NCBI RefSeq assembly: GCF_014696105.1
Contig: NZ_JACJPO010000023.1
Location: 1 to 64,000, forward strand
Length of the DNA: 64,000 bases
Origin: Microcoleus sp. FACHB-1515
GTDB lineage: Bacteria; Cyanobacteriota; Cyanobacteriia; Elainellales; Elainellaceae
Reading direction: 5' to 3'
A program made the position numbers and the translations under genes. Numbering within the stretch: the first letter of the stretch is position 1; the number at the start of each line of letters is the position of its first letter. Under the pieces are notes generated by a model. That model did no database searches. It was not told the DNA's origin and was given only the letters and a program-made list of their open reading frames with translations. Positions 44,689 to 53,447 of the stretch are shown in pieces.

Positions 44689-45479
44689 TCTTTCAAAGTT
44701 TGAGTGACCACATCCGGCGCACTGAGATGAGGAAGATGTCCTTGAGCGTTGATTTGAATCAGTTTGGACTGCGGAATGTGAGCAGCCATATACTGACCTA
44801 CTTGCGGCGGAACTGCAACATCGTTGTTGGACTGGAGAATCACGACGGGAACCGTCAGCTTGGGCAGTTCGGCGCGGTGGTCAGATTGAAAGATCACTCG
44901 TGCCACCGCCTGAGCAATATCCGGACGAATGGCCGAGAGCGTTTTGGCAAACTCGATCGCCAGTTCAGGCCGTTCTGGATTTCCCATCGCGATCGGCGCA
45001 AAACCGCTCGCCCAAGCATAGTAGTTTGCCGACATTGCCGCATACAGCCCGTCGAGGTCGGCCTGCTCAAACCCGCCGATGTAGCCTGTTTCCGGCTCAT
45101 TCAAATAGCGCGGCGAAGCTCCAACAAACACCAACTGCCGAAAGCGACTCGGATCAATGAGAGCAGCAAGCAGGCTGACCATGCCGCTCACCGAATGCCC
45201 CACCAGGATTACGTCAGACAGCTTGAGCGCGGCACAGAGTTCCAACAAATCTTCGGCATAGCTGTAGAGCGATCGATAGCGGAGCGGACTGTAGGCCGCC
45301 ATGTCAGATTGACCTGCTCCGACATGATCGAATAGCACAATTTGGTAGGACGACTCGAAAGCGGGAACTTGGTGTCGCCAAGCCGTTTGGTCTGACCCAA
45401 AGCCATGTGCAAAGATGACGGTTTCACGTCCTCGCCCCAGCACATGCACGTTGTTGCGCTGCATGACGCTACTTTGCAT
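44673..45479 (-). CDS. RsbQ-like alpha/beta hydrolase
   Basis: A 268-residue soluble hydrolase. From this start the nucleophile is Ser96 in VGHSVSGM, with Asp220 (SNNDVAVP) and His248 (AQGHLPHLS), nearly the triad numbering of Bacillus RsbQ. Family-specific blocks are [39 protein letters not shown] and [15 protein letters not shown]. RsbQ and the plant receptors D14/KAI2 share this fold. GAGAGATG before the ATG supports this start; 21 upstream codons are open without family features. It overlaps the sensor kinase gene, so a shared signalling role is likely, as for RsbQ with the PAS protein RsbP. Confidence 0.92.
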   Translation of the reverse strand: MQSSVMQRNNVHVLGRGRETVIFAHGFGSDQTAWRHQVPAFESSYQIVLFDHVGAGQSDMAAYSPLRYRSLYSYAEDLLELCAALKLSDVILVGHSVSGMVSLLAALIDPSRFRQLVFVGASPRYLNEPETGYIGGFEQADLDGLYAAMSANYYAWASGFAPIAMGNPERPELAIEFAKTLSAIRPDIAQAVARVIFQSDHRAELPKLTVPVVILQSNNDVAVPPQVGQYMAAHIPQSKLIQINAQGHLPHLSAPDVVTQTLKECLAA

Positions 45480-45563
45480 CGGTTCATCTCTCTTGATGTG
45501 GATATCTCTACAGTAGACTACTCGCCTGTTGTAAATGGGCAACTGCTCCAGCTTGATGTGCTG

Positions 45564-45710
45564 ATGTGCCCGGTGGAACAGCGCAAGCGGTCGAACCCAA
45601 TCAAGTTGCTCATTGTTGATTTGTTAAGTTTCGGCAGCTACGCCATCGAGCCGCTCCCGCCAGTTGCTTTACCTGTAGGTGGAACGCTTGTCTGTGTACA
45701 AGACGATTGA
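45564..45710 (+). CDS. Possible small protein between the rsbQ-like gene and the tRNA
   Basis: A 48-codon frame reading KLLIVDLLSFGSYAIEPLPP and VALPVGGTLVCVQDD. Its composition is protein-like, but no ribosome site or family is apparent. It may be a remnant, since the same frame stays open upstream. Confidence 0.25.
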   Translation: MCPVEQRKRSNPIKLLIVDLLSFGSYAIEPLPPVALPVGGTLVCVQDD

Positions 45711-45822
45711 TTGATAGCAACAGTTCTCGCTGTGGTTGTCGTCCGCTGACTAGCACACATAGCAACCGCCGATCGTTTCAAGCTTTGGTTGCTACTCTAC
45801 ATCTGTATAAGCTTTTCAACCA

Positions 45823-45895
45823 AGCTGGTGACAAGACTCGAACTTGCGACCGGCTGATTACAAATCAGCTGCTCTACCAACTGAGCTACACCAGC
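45823..45895 (-). tRNA. tRNA-Thr (UGU)
   Basis: The minus strand folds as a 73-base tRNA. The acceptor arms are GCTGGTG/CACCAGC and the D-loop region is TAGCTCAGTTGGTAGAGCA. The anticodon stem is GCTGA/TCAGC around TTTGTAA (anticodon TGT), and the T-arm is GTTCGAGTC. No CCA is encoded. It is isolated, with no other tRNA nearby. Confidence 0.95.
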
Positions 45896-45977
45896 AACAG
45901 CGCTAATATAGCAAATTTTTGGGCTTTTTTAGTGGCAAGGCTTGATCGATCGCTGTGCTAAATGGCTGATTTGCCTG

Positions 45978-46013
45978 TATGATATCTGCTAAAGTCAGTA
46001 TTCCGACCGAATA
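45978..46013 (+). promoter_or_regulatory. Candidate promoter/operator of the sulfate uptake operon
   Basis: A TATGAT -10-like box (45978-45983) is followed by TATTC-CGACC-GAATA (45999-46013), perfect 5-base arms with T-N11-A-like symmetry. It lies about 33 bases before the sbp ATG. LysR- or CysR-type control of sulfate uptake is known, but the match is only suggestive. Confidence 0.35.
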
Positions 46014-46045
46014 ACCGTAGATTCAAAAAGAGGAAGAATACGAAA

Positions 46046-47128
46046 ATGCTACGTCAACTCAAGCTGCGCTCCTGGAAGCGCTGGATTGCTCTGTTTCTGG
46101 TTGGCTTGGGGCTAAGTACCTCATTGGCCGCTTGTGCAGGTGGCACTCAAACTGGAAATAGTGCAGATGGTGCAGCGGGTGGCAGCAATGAACCTGTTGA
46201 ACTCACGCTCGTATCGTTTGCCGTGACGCAAGCAGCTTACGAAAAAATTATTCCGCTGTTTACTGAGAAATGGCAGGCAGAACACAACCAGGAGGTGACG
46301 TTTAATCCCAGCTACGGCGGATCGGGATCGCAAACTCGCGCCGTCATCGACGGCTTAGAGGCCGATGTCGTTGCCCTTGCACTTGCTTTGGACACCAACA
46401 AAATTCAAGAAGCTGGGCTGATTGAACCCGGCTGGGAGAAAGACGCGCCCAATGACGGCATTGTCACCAAATCTGTTGCTGCGCTAGTGACGCGAGAAGG
46501 CAATCCGAAAGGCGTTTCAACCTGGGCAGATTTGACAAAAGACGGCGTTCAGGTGATCACTGCCAATCCGAAAACGTCAGGCGGAGCGCGGTGGAACTTT
46601 TTGGGTCTGTGGGGTTCGGTGACGAAAACAGGCGGCACGGATGCTCAGGCTGAAGAATTCACAACCAAGGTGTTTCAAAACGTGCCTGTGCTGCCGAGAG
46701 ATGCGCGGGAAGCCACTGATGTGTTTTTCAAGCAGGGTCAGGGCGACGTGCTGATCAACTACGAGAACGAAGTGCTGCTGGCGAAGCTGAACGGTCAGGA
46801 ATTGCCCTACACGATTCCGACTGACGTGAATATTTCGATCGACAATCCGATCGCCGTTGTCGATGCCAACGTTGAAAAGCACGGAAATCGCGAAGTGGCC
46901 GAAGCCTTTGTCGAGTTTTTGTTTACGCCCGAAGCGCAGCGCGAATTTGCGAAAGTCGGATTTCGATCGGTTGATGCCACTGTCGAAAGCGAATTTGCTG
47001 CCGACCATCCCAAAGTGAACAACTTGTTTACTGCGGCAGACATGGGCGGCTGGGCAGAAATCCAAACGAAATTCTTTGATGACGGCGCGGTCTTCGACAA
47101 AATTCAAGCTCAGGTGGGCAAGTCGTAG
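46046..47128 (+). CDS. sbpA: Sulfate/thiosulfate ABC transporter substrate-binding lipoprotein
   Basis: A 360-residue exported protein. A twin-Arg-poor signal peptide ends in the lipobox SLAAC (Cys30). The mature protein carries the sulfate-binding signatures LTLVSFAVTQAAYEKIIPLF, PSYGGSGSQTRAVIDG and KTSGGARWNFLG. GQGDVLINYENEVL and RDAREATDVFF complete the family pattern. It captures sulfate in the periplasm and hands it to CysT-CysW. AAGAGGAAG precedes the ATG. The two permease genes follow 137 bases downstream. Confidence 0.95.
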   Translation: MLRQLKLRSWKRWIALFLVGLGLSTSLAACAGGTQTGNSADGAAGGSNEPVELTLVSFAVTQAAYEKIIPLFTEKWQAEHNQEVTFNPSYGGSGSQTRAVIDGLEADVVALALALDTNKIQEAGLIEPGWEKDAPNDGIVTKSVAALVTREGNPKGVSTWADLTKDGVQVITANPKTSGGARWNFLGLWGSVTKTGGTDAQAEEFTTKVFQNVPVLPRDAREATDVFFKQGQGDVLINYENEVLLAKLNGQELPYTIPTDVNISIDNPIAVVDANVEKHGNREVAEAFVEFLFTPEAQREFAKVGFRSVDATVESEFAADHPKVNNLFTAADMGGWAEIQTKFFDDGAVFDKIQAQVGKS

Positions 47129-47265
47129 TTGAGGAGGTGAGGATCGAGTGTCAGCGATCGCGATAAGCTGTTGGCTGATTGCCGATTCTTGATCCTCGTT
47201 CCCTCAACAATCAATAAACCCCCACTCCCTACCGCTGCTGCCGACACCCAACACCCGAACTCCCT

Positions 47266-48108
47266 ATGGCTGTTTCCTCCCTTCCCACTGCTCGATCGCG
47301 CCGCCGCCGACCTTGGCTTGGATCTTGGCCTTGGCGAATCACGATCGTTTACATGAGTCTGTTGCTGCTGTTGCCATTTGCGGCATTGCTCCTCAAGTCG
47401 GCTACGGTTTCGCCTGCTGAGTTTTGGCGAATTGCAACTCAGCCAGTGGCGCTATCTAGCTATGAAGTGACGTTTGTGACCGCTTTGGTTGCTGCCCTGG
47501 TGAATGGCGTGTTTGGTCTGCTGATCGCTTGGGTGCTGGTGCGCTATGACTTTCCGCTGAAGCGATTTATTGATGCGGCGATCGATCTGCCGTTTGCCCT
47601 CCCGACTGCCGTAGCCGGAATCACGCTGGCAACGGTGTACAGCGAAAATGGCTGGATTGGGTCGCTGCTGGCTCCGTTTGGCATCAGGGTGGCGTTTACG
47701 CGCTTGGGCGTGGGACTCGCGATGCTGTTTATCACGCTGCCGTTTGTGGTGCGATCGGTTCAGCCTGTCTTGCAGGAAATGGAAAAAGAAATCGAGGAAG
47801 CGTCTTGGAGCTTGGGCGCTTCGGAATTTCAAACCTTTTGGCGCGTTGTCTTGCCGCCCTTGATGCCTGCCCTGCTGACCGGAGTGGCATTGGGCTTTGC
47901 CAGAGCGGTTGGCGAATTTGGATCAATTGTGATTGTGGCGGCAAATGTGCCGTTTCGAGATTTGATTTCTGCGGTTTTGATTTTTCAGCGGCTAGAGCAG
48001 TTTGACTATGCGGGCGCAACCGTGATTGGAACGGTTTTGCTGGTTTTGTCGCTGCTGGTTTTGCTGGTGATTAACCTGTTGCAAGCTTGGGGAAAACGCT
48101 ATGAGTAG
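47266..48108 (+). CDS. cysT: Sulfate ABC transporter permease CysT
   Basis: A 280-residue inner-membrane permease with about six helices. The EAA coupling loop is EKEIEEASWSLGASEFQTFW. VNGVFGLLIAWVLVRYDFPL and DLPFALPTAVAGITLATVY are typical of CysT (CysU). The basic N-terminus (ARSRRRRPWLG) fits the positive-inside rule. Its last 8 bases overlap cysW. It forms the channel with CysW, powered by CysA encoded about 5 kb away. Confidence 0.95.
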   Translation: MAVSSLPTARSRRRRPWLGSWPWRITIVYMSLLLLLPFAALLLKSATVSPAEFWRIATQPVALSSYEVTFVTALVAALVNGVFGLLIAWVLVRYDFPLKRFIDAAIDLPFALPTAVAGITLATVYSENGWIGSLLAPFGIRVAFTRLGVGLAMLFITLPFVVRSVQPVLQEMEKEIEEASWSLGASEFQTFWRVVLPPLMPALLTGVALGFARAVGEFGSIVIVAANVPFRDLISAVLIFQRLEQFDYAGATVIGTVLLVLSLLVLLVINLLQAWGKRYE

Positions 48109-48964
48109 TTCGATCGCATCGGTTCCACAATCGGCGGCGACTCCAAAGGCGCGATCGATTCGCTGGTCAAAATGGGCACTGATCGGTGTGGCGCTGCTGT
48201 ATTTGCTGCTGATTTTATTTATTCCGACTGTGAATGTGTTTGTGCAGGCGTTTAATCGCGGCGTTGGGCCGTTTCTGCACAACTTGAGCGAGCGCAGCTT
48301 TGTTCATGCCGCCAAGCTGACGCTGATTATTGCTTTAATCGTCGTGCCGCTAAACACGATTTTTGGCTTGTGTGCCGCCTGGGTGATTGCCCGCAATCGC
48401 TTTCGCGGACGCACACTGCTGATCAGTTTGCTGGATGTGCCGTTTGCGGTGTCTCCGGTTGTGGCGGGCTTGATGATTATTTTGCTGTATGGTCGGGTGG
48501 GTTGGTTTGGGCCATTTTTGCGATCGATCGATGTCCAGATTGTGTTTGCCACGCCTGCGATGGTGCTGGCGAGTGCGTTCATCAGCTTGCCGTTTGTGGC
48601 GCGGGAAGTAATTCCCGTCTTGGAAGAAGCCGGAACCGATCAGGAAGAAGCGGCTCGCATTTTGGGTGCAAGTGACTGGCAAACCTTTTGGCGGGTAACG
48701 CTGCCAAATATCCGCTGGGGCTTGCTGTATGGCGTGATTCTGACGAACGCTCGCGTCATGGGCGAATTTGGCGCGGTTTCAGTTGTTTCGGGCAATATTG
48801 CCGGAAAAACGCAAACCCTGCCGCTGTTTGTCGAAGAAGCCTACAAGCAGTATGAAACGCAGGCTGCTTTCTCGGCTGCCGTCTTGCTGGCGCTGCTGGC
48901 CGTTGTGACGCTGATCTTTAAGACGATTTTGGAGAACAAAACGCGCATTAAAGAGGTCGAGTAA
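48101..48964 (+). CDS. cysW: Sulfate ABC transporter permease CysW
   Basis: A 287-residue permease partner of CysT. Conserved blocks are NTIFGLCAAWVIARNRFRG, DVPFAVSPVVAGLMIILLYG and the EAA loop DQEEAARILGASDWQTFWRV. The end (GEFGAVSVVSGNIAGKTQTL, then FVEEAYKQYETQAAFSAAV) is diagnostic of CysW. A HIP1-built terminator follows 20 bases after the stop, closing the sbpA-cysT-cysW unit without cysA. Confidence 0.95.
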   Translation: MSSSIASVPQSAATPKARSIRWSKWALIGVALLYLLLILFIPTVNVFVQAFNRGVGPFLHNLSERSFVHAAKLTLIIALIVVPLNTIFGLCAAWVIARNRFRGRTLLISLLDVPFAVSPVVAGLMIILLYGRVGWFGPFLRSIDVQIVFATPAMVLASAFISLPFVAREVIPVLEEAGTDQEEAARILGASDWQTFWRVTLPNIRWGLLYGVILTNARVMGEFGAVSVVSGNIAGKTQTLPLFVEEAYKQYETQAAFSAAVLLALLAVVTLIFKTILENKTRIKEVE

Positions 48965-48983
48965 GCGGTTGATTGCGCGATCG

Positions 48984-49017
48984 AACTGCGATCGAACCCT
49001 GCGATCGCAGTTTTTTT
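48984..49017 (+). terminator. Intrinsic terminator after cysW built from HIP1 octamers
   Basis: AACTGCGATCG, loop AACCCTG, CGATCGCAGTT, then a run of T to 49017. The 11-base perfect stem contains the HIP1 octamer GCGATCGC at its right arm. Confidence 0.88.
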
Positions 49018-49077
49018 ATTGCACCAATTTAGCTGAACCAGGACTGACGCAATGGCAGCCGAAAATGAATTTCCAAA

Positions 49078-49140
49078 GCTCAAGCCCCAAAACGGAATGA
49101 GAATGCCAACCCATTTCAATGGGTTTGAGCTTTTAGCCGG
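49078..49140. repeat. Dispersed hairpin element, copy 2
   Basis: AACCCATT-tc-AATGGGTT (49108-49125) is followed by TGAGCTTTTAGCCGGAATT, matching the order of sequence at 17327-17366. The outer AAAGCTCAAgCCC and GGGtTTGAGCTTT pair around it, giving a nested stem-loop. It lies between convergent genes. Confidence 0.6.
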
Positions 49141-49175
49141 AATTTGAGTTCAGCGCATTGATCCCGGTGAATCAA

Positions 49176-49208
49176 AGCGATCGCCTTGATTTGAGAGAGG
49201 CGATCGCT
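49176..49208. repeat. HIP1-built hairpin at the end of the lipoprotein gene
   Basis: AGCGATCGCCT and AGGCGATCGCT are perfect 11-base arms around an 11-base loop, each containing a full HIP1 octamer. It lies 17 bases beyond the stop of the minus-strand lipoprotein gene. No T-run is present. Confidence 0.6.
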
Positions 49209-49225
49209 GAGGAAGGCAAGTTGGT

Positions 49226-49882
49226 TTACTGCTGTTTGACGCGGTAGGTGCCGACGATCGCTTCGGCATCGTCGTTGTAGTCGTTGTAGGGCTTATCAAC
49301 AGCAAACAGATTCAAGATGAAAATCGTGTCGCCACGCTGCTCAATGAAGCTGATCGCGTCGAGATCGCGGCCTTCTTTGTCGCGGCCTATCCAGTCCACG
49401 CGGACGCTGCCGTCGGGCTGAAGCTGCGTATCCTGCCAGGATACTTGCTCAAGGCGGTCTTCATAGCCCTGCTTGAGGGCGTCTTCAAGCTGTTGGGTAG
49501 ACAGCCGTTTGCCTTCAGCCGAGCCATATTCCACCACGCCGCCAAAGCCGCCATCGCTTGATGAAAACGTCAAAGTGCTGTCGGTTTCGCGATAGGTGTA
49601 GCCTGCTGGAAACGAAATCTCAAACAAGCCTTGTGGCTGACGATAGGTTTGGCCGTTGCCTGCATTGGCAGGAGCCGAAGCTTGCGGACTGGGCGTGGAT
49701 GCTGCTTCATCATCTGGAAGCGGAACGGGGGCACTCGGCGACGCTCCTGAGGTTGGGCTTTCGGCAGGCGCAGAAGCAGCAGGTGAAGGTGCAGTCGAAT
49801 TATTGGCAACGTTGGTTCTGCCGCAAGCAGCGAGCATCAAAGTTGCGGTGACAAGTAAAGCAAAGCGAAATGAATTTTTCAT
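49226..49882 (-). CDS. Lipoprotein of unknown function
   Basis: A 218-residue exported protein. The signal peptide ends in MLAAC (Cys20 lipidation site). A 60-residue Pro/Ala/Ser-rich linker follows, then a compact domain (GLFEISFPAGYTYRETDSTL, GGFGGVVEYGSAEGKRLSTQ, FIEQRGDTIFILNLFAVDKP) reminiscent of PsbP-like or stress-related lipid-anchored domains. The start at 49882 is set by the signal peptide; 35 upstream codons are open but unlikely. Possible PsbP-like fold is a guess. Confidence 0.7.
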   Translation of the reverse strand: MKNSFRFALLVTATLMLAACGRTNVANNSTAPSPAASAPAESPTSGASPSAPVPLPDDEAASTPSPQASAPANAGNGQTYRQPQGLFEISFPAGYTYRETDSTLTFSSSDGGFGGVVEYGSAEGKRLSTQQLEDALKQGYEDRLEQVSWQDTQLQPDGSVRVDWIGRDKEGRDLDAISFIEQRGDTIFILNLFAVDKPYNDYNDDAEAIVGTYRVKQQ

Positions 49883-50081
49883 CAGACTCAAAAAGAGTGG
49901 ACAACCTAAAAGTTGCTTACTGGAATTTCGATCGAAACCCGGATTCAGCATTCCCATCAGAAAGGATTCGTCCCCTATCCTAACCATGAGGATTTAGAGA
50001 GCGTCTGAAATCTTTAGGTTTTGTTGCCCAATGAACTTCAGGCGATCGCCCGCCCGTTTCGCACGTCAACCCTTGATCCGA

Positions 50082-51623
50082 TCAATCTTGTCCGATTTCT
50101 GCATCGGGCTTTTCCGGTTTCAGCAAGGGGAACGCGATCGCATCGCGAATGCTGGCGGAATCGGTCAGCAGCATCACCAGTCGATCGATCCCCATGCCCA
50201 TGCCCATCGTCGGCGGCAGTCCGTACTCCAGAGCAGTCAGAAAATCTTCATCGACGCCTTGCGCTTCAAGATCTCCCGCTGCTTTGCGGGCGGCTTGCGC
50301 TTCAAATCGCGCTCGCTGGTCGATCGGATCGGTCAACTCCGAGTAGCCGTTGGCCGTTTCGCGTCCGACGATGTAAAGCTCAAAGCGTTCGACCAGTCCG
50401 GGCTGCGATCGATGCGGCTTTGCCAAAGGTGAAATTTCGATCGGATAGTCGATCACAAACGTCGGCTGAATCAGCGTTTCTTCCACCTTTTGCTCAAACG
50501 CTGAGGCCAGCAAGCGACCAGCGGAAAAAGCGCCCGTCACGTCTTTTTCGATCGCCACGCCCGCCGTCTCAAGCTGCTCCATCAGTTCCGGCGTCACGGC
50601 CTGACCGAGATGCGGCGTGAAGTCAATTCCGGTTGCTTCTTGAACCAGTTCGATCATCGTCGCTCTGCGCCAAGGCGCGGTGAGATCGATCGCACTGCCC
50701 TGATACGAAATTTGCAGCGACTCAAGAACGGCGTGTGCCGCTTCGAGAATTAGCGTTTCGGTCAAGGCCATCATGTCGAAATAATCGCCATACGCCTGAT
50801 AAACCTCGATGCTGGTAAATTCTGGATTGTGGCGGGTCGAAACGCCCTCGTTGCGAAAAATCCGACCCAGTTCATACACTTTCTCAAAACCGCCGACGAC
50901 AAGCCGCTTCAGGTGCAGTTCAGTGGCGATGCGGAGATACAGTTGCAGATCCAGCGTATTGTGGTGCGTGATGAACGGGCGGGCATCTGCGCCTCCCGCT
51001 TCTGATTGCAAAACGGGCGTTTCAATTTCGATGAAGCCTTGGCGATCGAGACACCGCCGAATCGCGCTGGTAATCAGCGCCCGCCGCCGAAACGTTTCGC
51101 GTGCTTCAGGATTCACAATCAAATCTACATAGCGCTGGCGATAGCGCTTCTCCACGTCCGTCAGCCCGTGCCATTTGTCCGGCAACGGCAAGAGCGACTT
51201 GGTGAGAATCTGATACTGCGCGACGTTGACCGACAGTTCGCCTTTTTCCGTGCGGCGAATCGTGCCTTTTGCGCCAAAAATATCACCCACATCCGTAAGC
51301 TGCTTCAGGTGGCCGAAAGCGTCAGGATCGATCGCGCTCATGCCATCTTGCACTTTCTGCTTGTCCAGATAAAGCTGAATCGTTCCAGTTTCGTCTTGCA
51401 GCGTGAAGAATGCGAGCTTGCCGAAGACGCGCCGCGCCATGATTCGGCCTGCGATCGACACTTCGCCTTCCACTTCTTCACCCGCAGGCAAATCGGCATA
51501 TTTTGCTTGCAGCTCAGCCGCATGATGCGTAATTTCCCAGCGGTACGTGTAGGGATTGAAGCCAAGTTCGCGAAGCTGAGCAGCTTTTTCAAGGCGAGTA
51601 GCGCGGAGATCGTCAGAAGGCAT
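50082..51623 (-). CDS. lysS: Lysyl-tRNA synthetase, class II
   Basis: A 513-residue class II aminoacyl-tRNA synthetase. The N-terminal OB-fold anticodon-binding domain is seen in [21 protein letters not shown] and [12 protein letters not shown]. Class II motif 1 is near [20 protein letters not shown]. Motif 2 is [20 protein letters not shown]. Motif 3 is [19 protein letters not shown]. It charges tRNA-Lys in the cytoplasm. An ABC-2 permease gene lies upstream on the same strand, separated by a 12-base-stem hairpin. Confidence 0.97.
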   Translation of the reverse strand: MPSDDLRATRLEKAAQLRELGFNPYTYRWEITHHAAELQAKYADLPAGEEVEGEVSIAGRIMARRVFGKLAFFTLQDETGTIQLYLDKQKVQDGMSAIDPDAFGHLKQLTDVGDIFGAKGTIRRTEKGELSVNVAQYQILTKSLLPLPDKWHGLTDVEKRYRQRYVDLIVNPEARETFRRRALITSAIRRCLDRQGFIEIETPVLQSEAGGADARPFITHHNTLDLQLYLRIATELHLKRLVVGGFEKVYELGRIFRNEGVSTRHNPEFTSIEVYQAYGDYFDMMALTETLILEAAHAVLESLQISYQGSAIDLTAPWRRATMIELVQEATGIDFTPHLGQAVTPELMEQLETAGVAIEKDVTGAFSAGRLLASAFEQKVEETLIQPTFVIDYPIEISPLAKPHRSQPGLVERFELYIVGRETANGYSELTDPIDQRARFEAQAARKAAGDLEAQGVDEDFLTALEYGLPPTMGMGMGIDRLVMLLTDSASIRDAIAFPLLKPEKPDAEIGQD

Positions 51624-51650
51624 GGGAGTGTGTGTAATTCGTCATTCGTC

Positions 51651-51694
51651 ATTCGGAGTTCGGAAGTCAAAATTTAGGATTGCGAACTCCGAAT
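51651..51694. terminator. Hairpin between the ABC-2 permease gene and lysS
   Basis: ATTCGGAGTTCG and CGAACTCCGAAT are perfect 12-base arms around 20 bases. It directly follows the permease stop and precedes lysS by 27 bases, so it may separate the two transcripts. ATTCGTCATTCGTCATTCGG tandem sequence leads into it. Confidence 0.6.
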
Positions 51695-51705
51695 TCTCTA
51701 ATACC

Positions 51706-52551
51706 TTAGTCTTGCTGATTTGAAAATTGACGAGCGCCGATCGCACCCAGCACGATCGCAACGATCAGCAAAATTGGAATGCTGTACCAGGGAAATTCGC
51801 TCAACGGCTGGAAGACCGCAGCGCGAAGGCCGATGCTGGTGTAGGTGAGCGGCAGGAGGTAGACGATCGCTTTTAAAGCAGCAGGCAGCGTCGCGGGGTC
51901 GAAGAACGTTGCGCCTAAAAAAGACATGGGCACAATCAAAAAGTTGTTGAGCAGGCCGACGCCTTCGAGCGATTTGACGTTCAGTCCGACAATGACGCCC
52001 AGTCCAGAGAAAACGGCGCAGTTGAGGATGAGCAGCAGCAGAAATAGCGGACTCACGAACGTCCACTGGCGCGTGACAATCAAGGCAAGGATAATGACTG
52101 CGCCCGATGTCATCAGGCCGCGCACCATGCCAGCGAGCATTTTGCCGAGGAACAGGGCGATCGGATGCACGGGCAGCAGCAAAATTTCTTCAAACGTTTT
52201 GCTATAAAGGCGTTCGCCGCAAATGGAAAAGGTCGTGCCGCCAAAGCAAATGGTCATTGAAGACAAGGCGACCATGCCCGGCAGAATGAACTGCAAGTAG
52301 CTTGCGCCCGCAGTCGGACGCATGACTGAGTCGAGCGCACTGCCGAGACCCAGTCCAAAGGCAACAATATAAATAATCGGGGAGATGAGGCCGGAGGCGA
52401 TCACCTGCGGCAGACGAACGCGCAAATCGAGCCAGTCGCCCCAGAAAACCGTGAGGCTGTCGGATAGGATGTTCCGGGCGATCGATCGCTTGAAGCGGCG
52501 GTTAAAACTGATCGACGGTTGAATAGAGGGCGCAGCCACAATAAAACGCAA
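51706..52551 (-). CDS. ABC-2 type transporter permease
   Basis: A 281-residue membrane protein with about six helices. The family pattern is visible in YLQFILPGMVALSSMTICFG, YSKTFEEILLLPVHPIALFL (coupling helix) and NNFLIVPMSFLGATFFDPAT with the polar LPLTY near the end. ABC-2 permeases export lipids, polysaccharides or drugs with a separate ATPase. No ATPase gene lies next to it. The true start may be internal, since the first 15 residues are poorly defined. Confidence 0.85.
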   Translation of the reverse strand: MRFIVAAPSIQPSISFNRRFKRSIARNILSDSLTVFWGDWLDLRVRLPQVIASGLISPIIYIVAFGLGLGSALDSVMRPTAGASYLQFILPGMVALSSMTICFGGTTFSICGERLYSKTFEEILLLPVHPIALFLGKMLAGMVRGLMTSGAVIILALIVTRQWTFVSPLFLLLLILNCAVFSGLGVIVGLNVKSLEGVGLLNNFLIVPMSFLGATFFDPATLPAALKAIVYLLPLTYTSIGLRAAVFQPLSEFPWYSIPILLIVAIVLGAIGARQFSNQQD

Positions 52552-52713
52552 CTCAACAATTTCTTTATTGTTGCATTTTCGATCGATTCATTTAAGAATT
52601 GCAAATTAATTCTTCTAGCCTGCAATGCTGAGGTAAAACCTGACGTTCTTTCCTCCAGGTTCTACACTGGAAGAACGAAGCTGGATAACCTTGACTGCGT
52701 ATCTTTAGAGCTT

Positions 52714-53280
52714 ATGAGACGTAAACCGCCCGCTCGAACCTCTTCCCGCGATCGCGACCTTGACTATCGCGAACCGCCCGCACCCAAAACTGGCCTTGCC
52801 GCCACGCTCAATGCTGGCACAATGGCAATTTTGGCCGCTGTGCTGATGATCGGCATTGGCATCGGCATGTCGCTCAGTACGGTAGCGAGCAACACAACGG
52901 GAAATATTGCGTCGCGTGAAGCGATCGATCGCAGTGCTCCAAATGCAGAACTGTGTGTGCAGTACGGTGCCAGTGCGATCACGATGGACATGCGGGCATT
53001 TGTGACACTCAACCCGTTTAACGTGTATGTGTCGCAGCCTTCAATGCAGCCCGGATGTGTCTTACGCAGCAATAACTGGGCAATTTTGGAGCGACCGAAC
53101 CTCGTCACCGATCAGCAGGTGCGCGAATGTCGGCAGCGGATGAACACCTTTGGCTACACGGGCGACATCAACGACAAATCGGCTGCACCCAAGATCGACT
53201 GCATCTATCAGAATGATGCGGCGCGTAACCTGTTCCCGCAACTGGGCAACGGCGAACTGCCTGAAACCGATCGCTTCTAG
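52714..53280 (+). CDS. DUF3172 membrane-anchored protein
   Basis: A 188-residue cyanobacterial protein. The basic N-terminus (MRRKPPARTSSRDRDLDYRE) precedes one membrane helix at about residues 35-60 (AGTMAILAAVLMIGIGIGMS). The exported part has LCVQYGASAITMDMRAFVTL, NPFNVYVSQPSMQPGCVLR and NNWAILERPNLV, matching DUF3172. Four cysteines could form disulfides. The ATG at 52714 is chosen because the upstream frame has no family match. Function unknown. Confidence 0.85.
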   Translation: MRRKPPARTSSRDRDLDYREPPAPKTGLAATLNAGTMAILAAVLMIGIGIGMSLSTVASNTTGNIASREAIDRSAPNAELCVQYGASAITMDMRAFVTLNPFNVYVSQPSMQPGCVLRSNNWAILERPNLVTDQQVRECRQRMNTFGYTGDINDKSAAPKIDCIYQNDAARNLFPQLGNGELPETDRF

Positions 53281-53373
53281 TCACAAATTGCGAATCTTCA
53301 AAGCAGCTCTACTCTAATTATTTCTGGGCTGGCTCGATCGCCAACCGCTTAGAAAGTGTTTTAACAGCTTTGC

Positions 53374-53409
53374 TTCGCTCCAATCCTCATTAATGAGAAT
53401 TGGAGCGAA
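53374..53409. repeat. Long hairpin between convergent genes
   Basis: TTCGCTCCAAT and ATTGGAGCGAA are perfect 11-base arms. They enclose the self-complementary CTCATTAATGAG with one C/A mismatch, so nearly the whole 36 bases fold. It sits between the DUF3172 gene and cysA and probably ends both transcripts. Confidence 0.65.
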
Positions 53410-53447
53410 ACAAGACGGCAACAAAGCGATCAGAATTCAAACATGCC

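Noticed and set aside
44571-45335. Plus-strand open frame of 254 codons
   Set aside because: It is antisense to the RsbQ-like hydrolase and kinase start, whose motifs are unambiguous.
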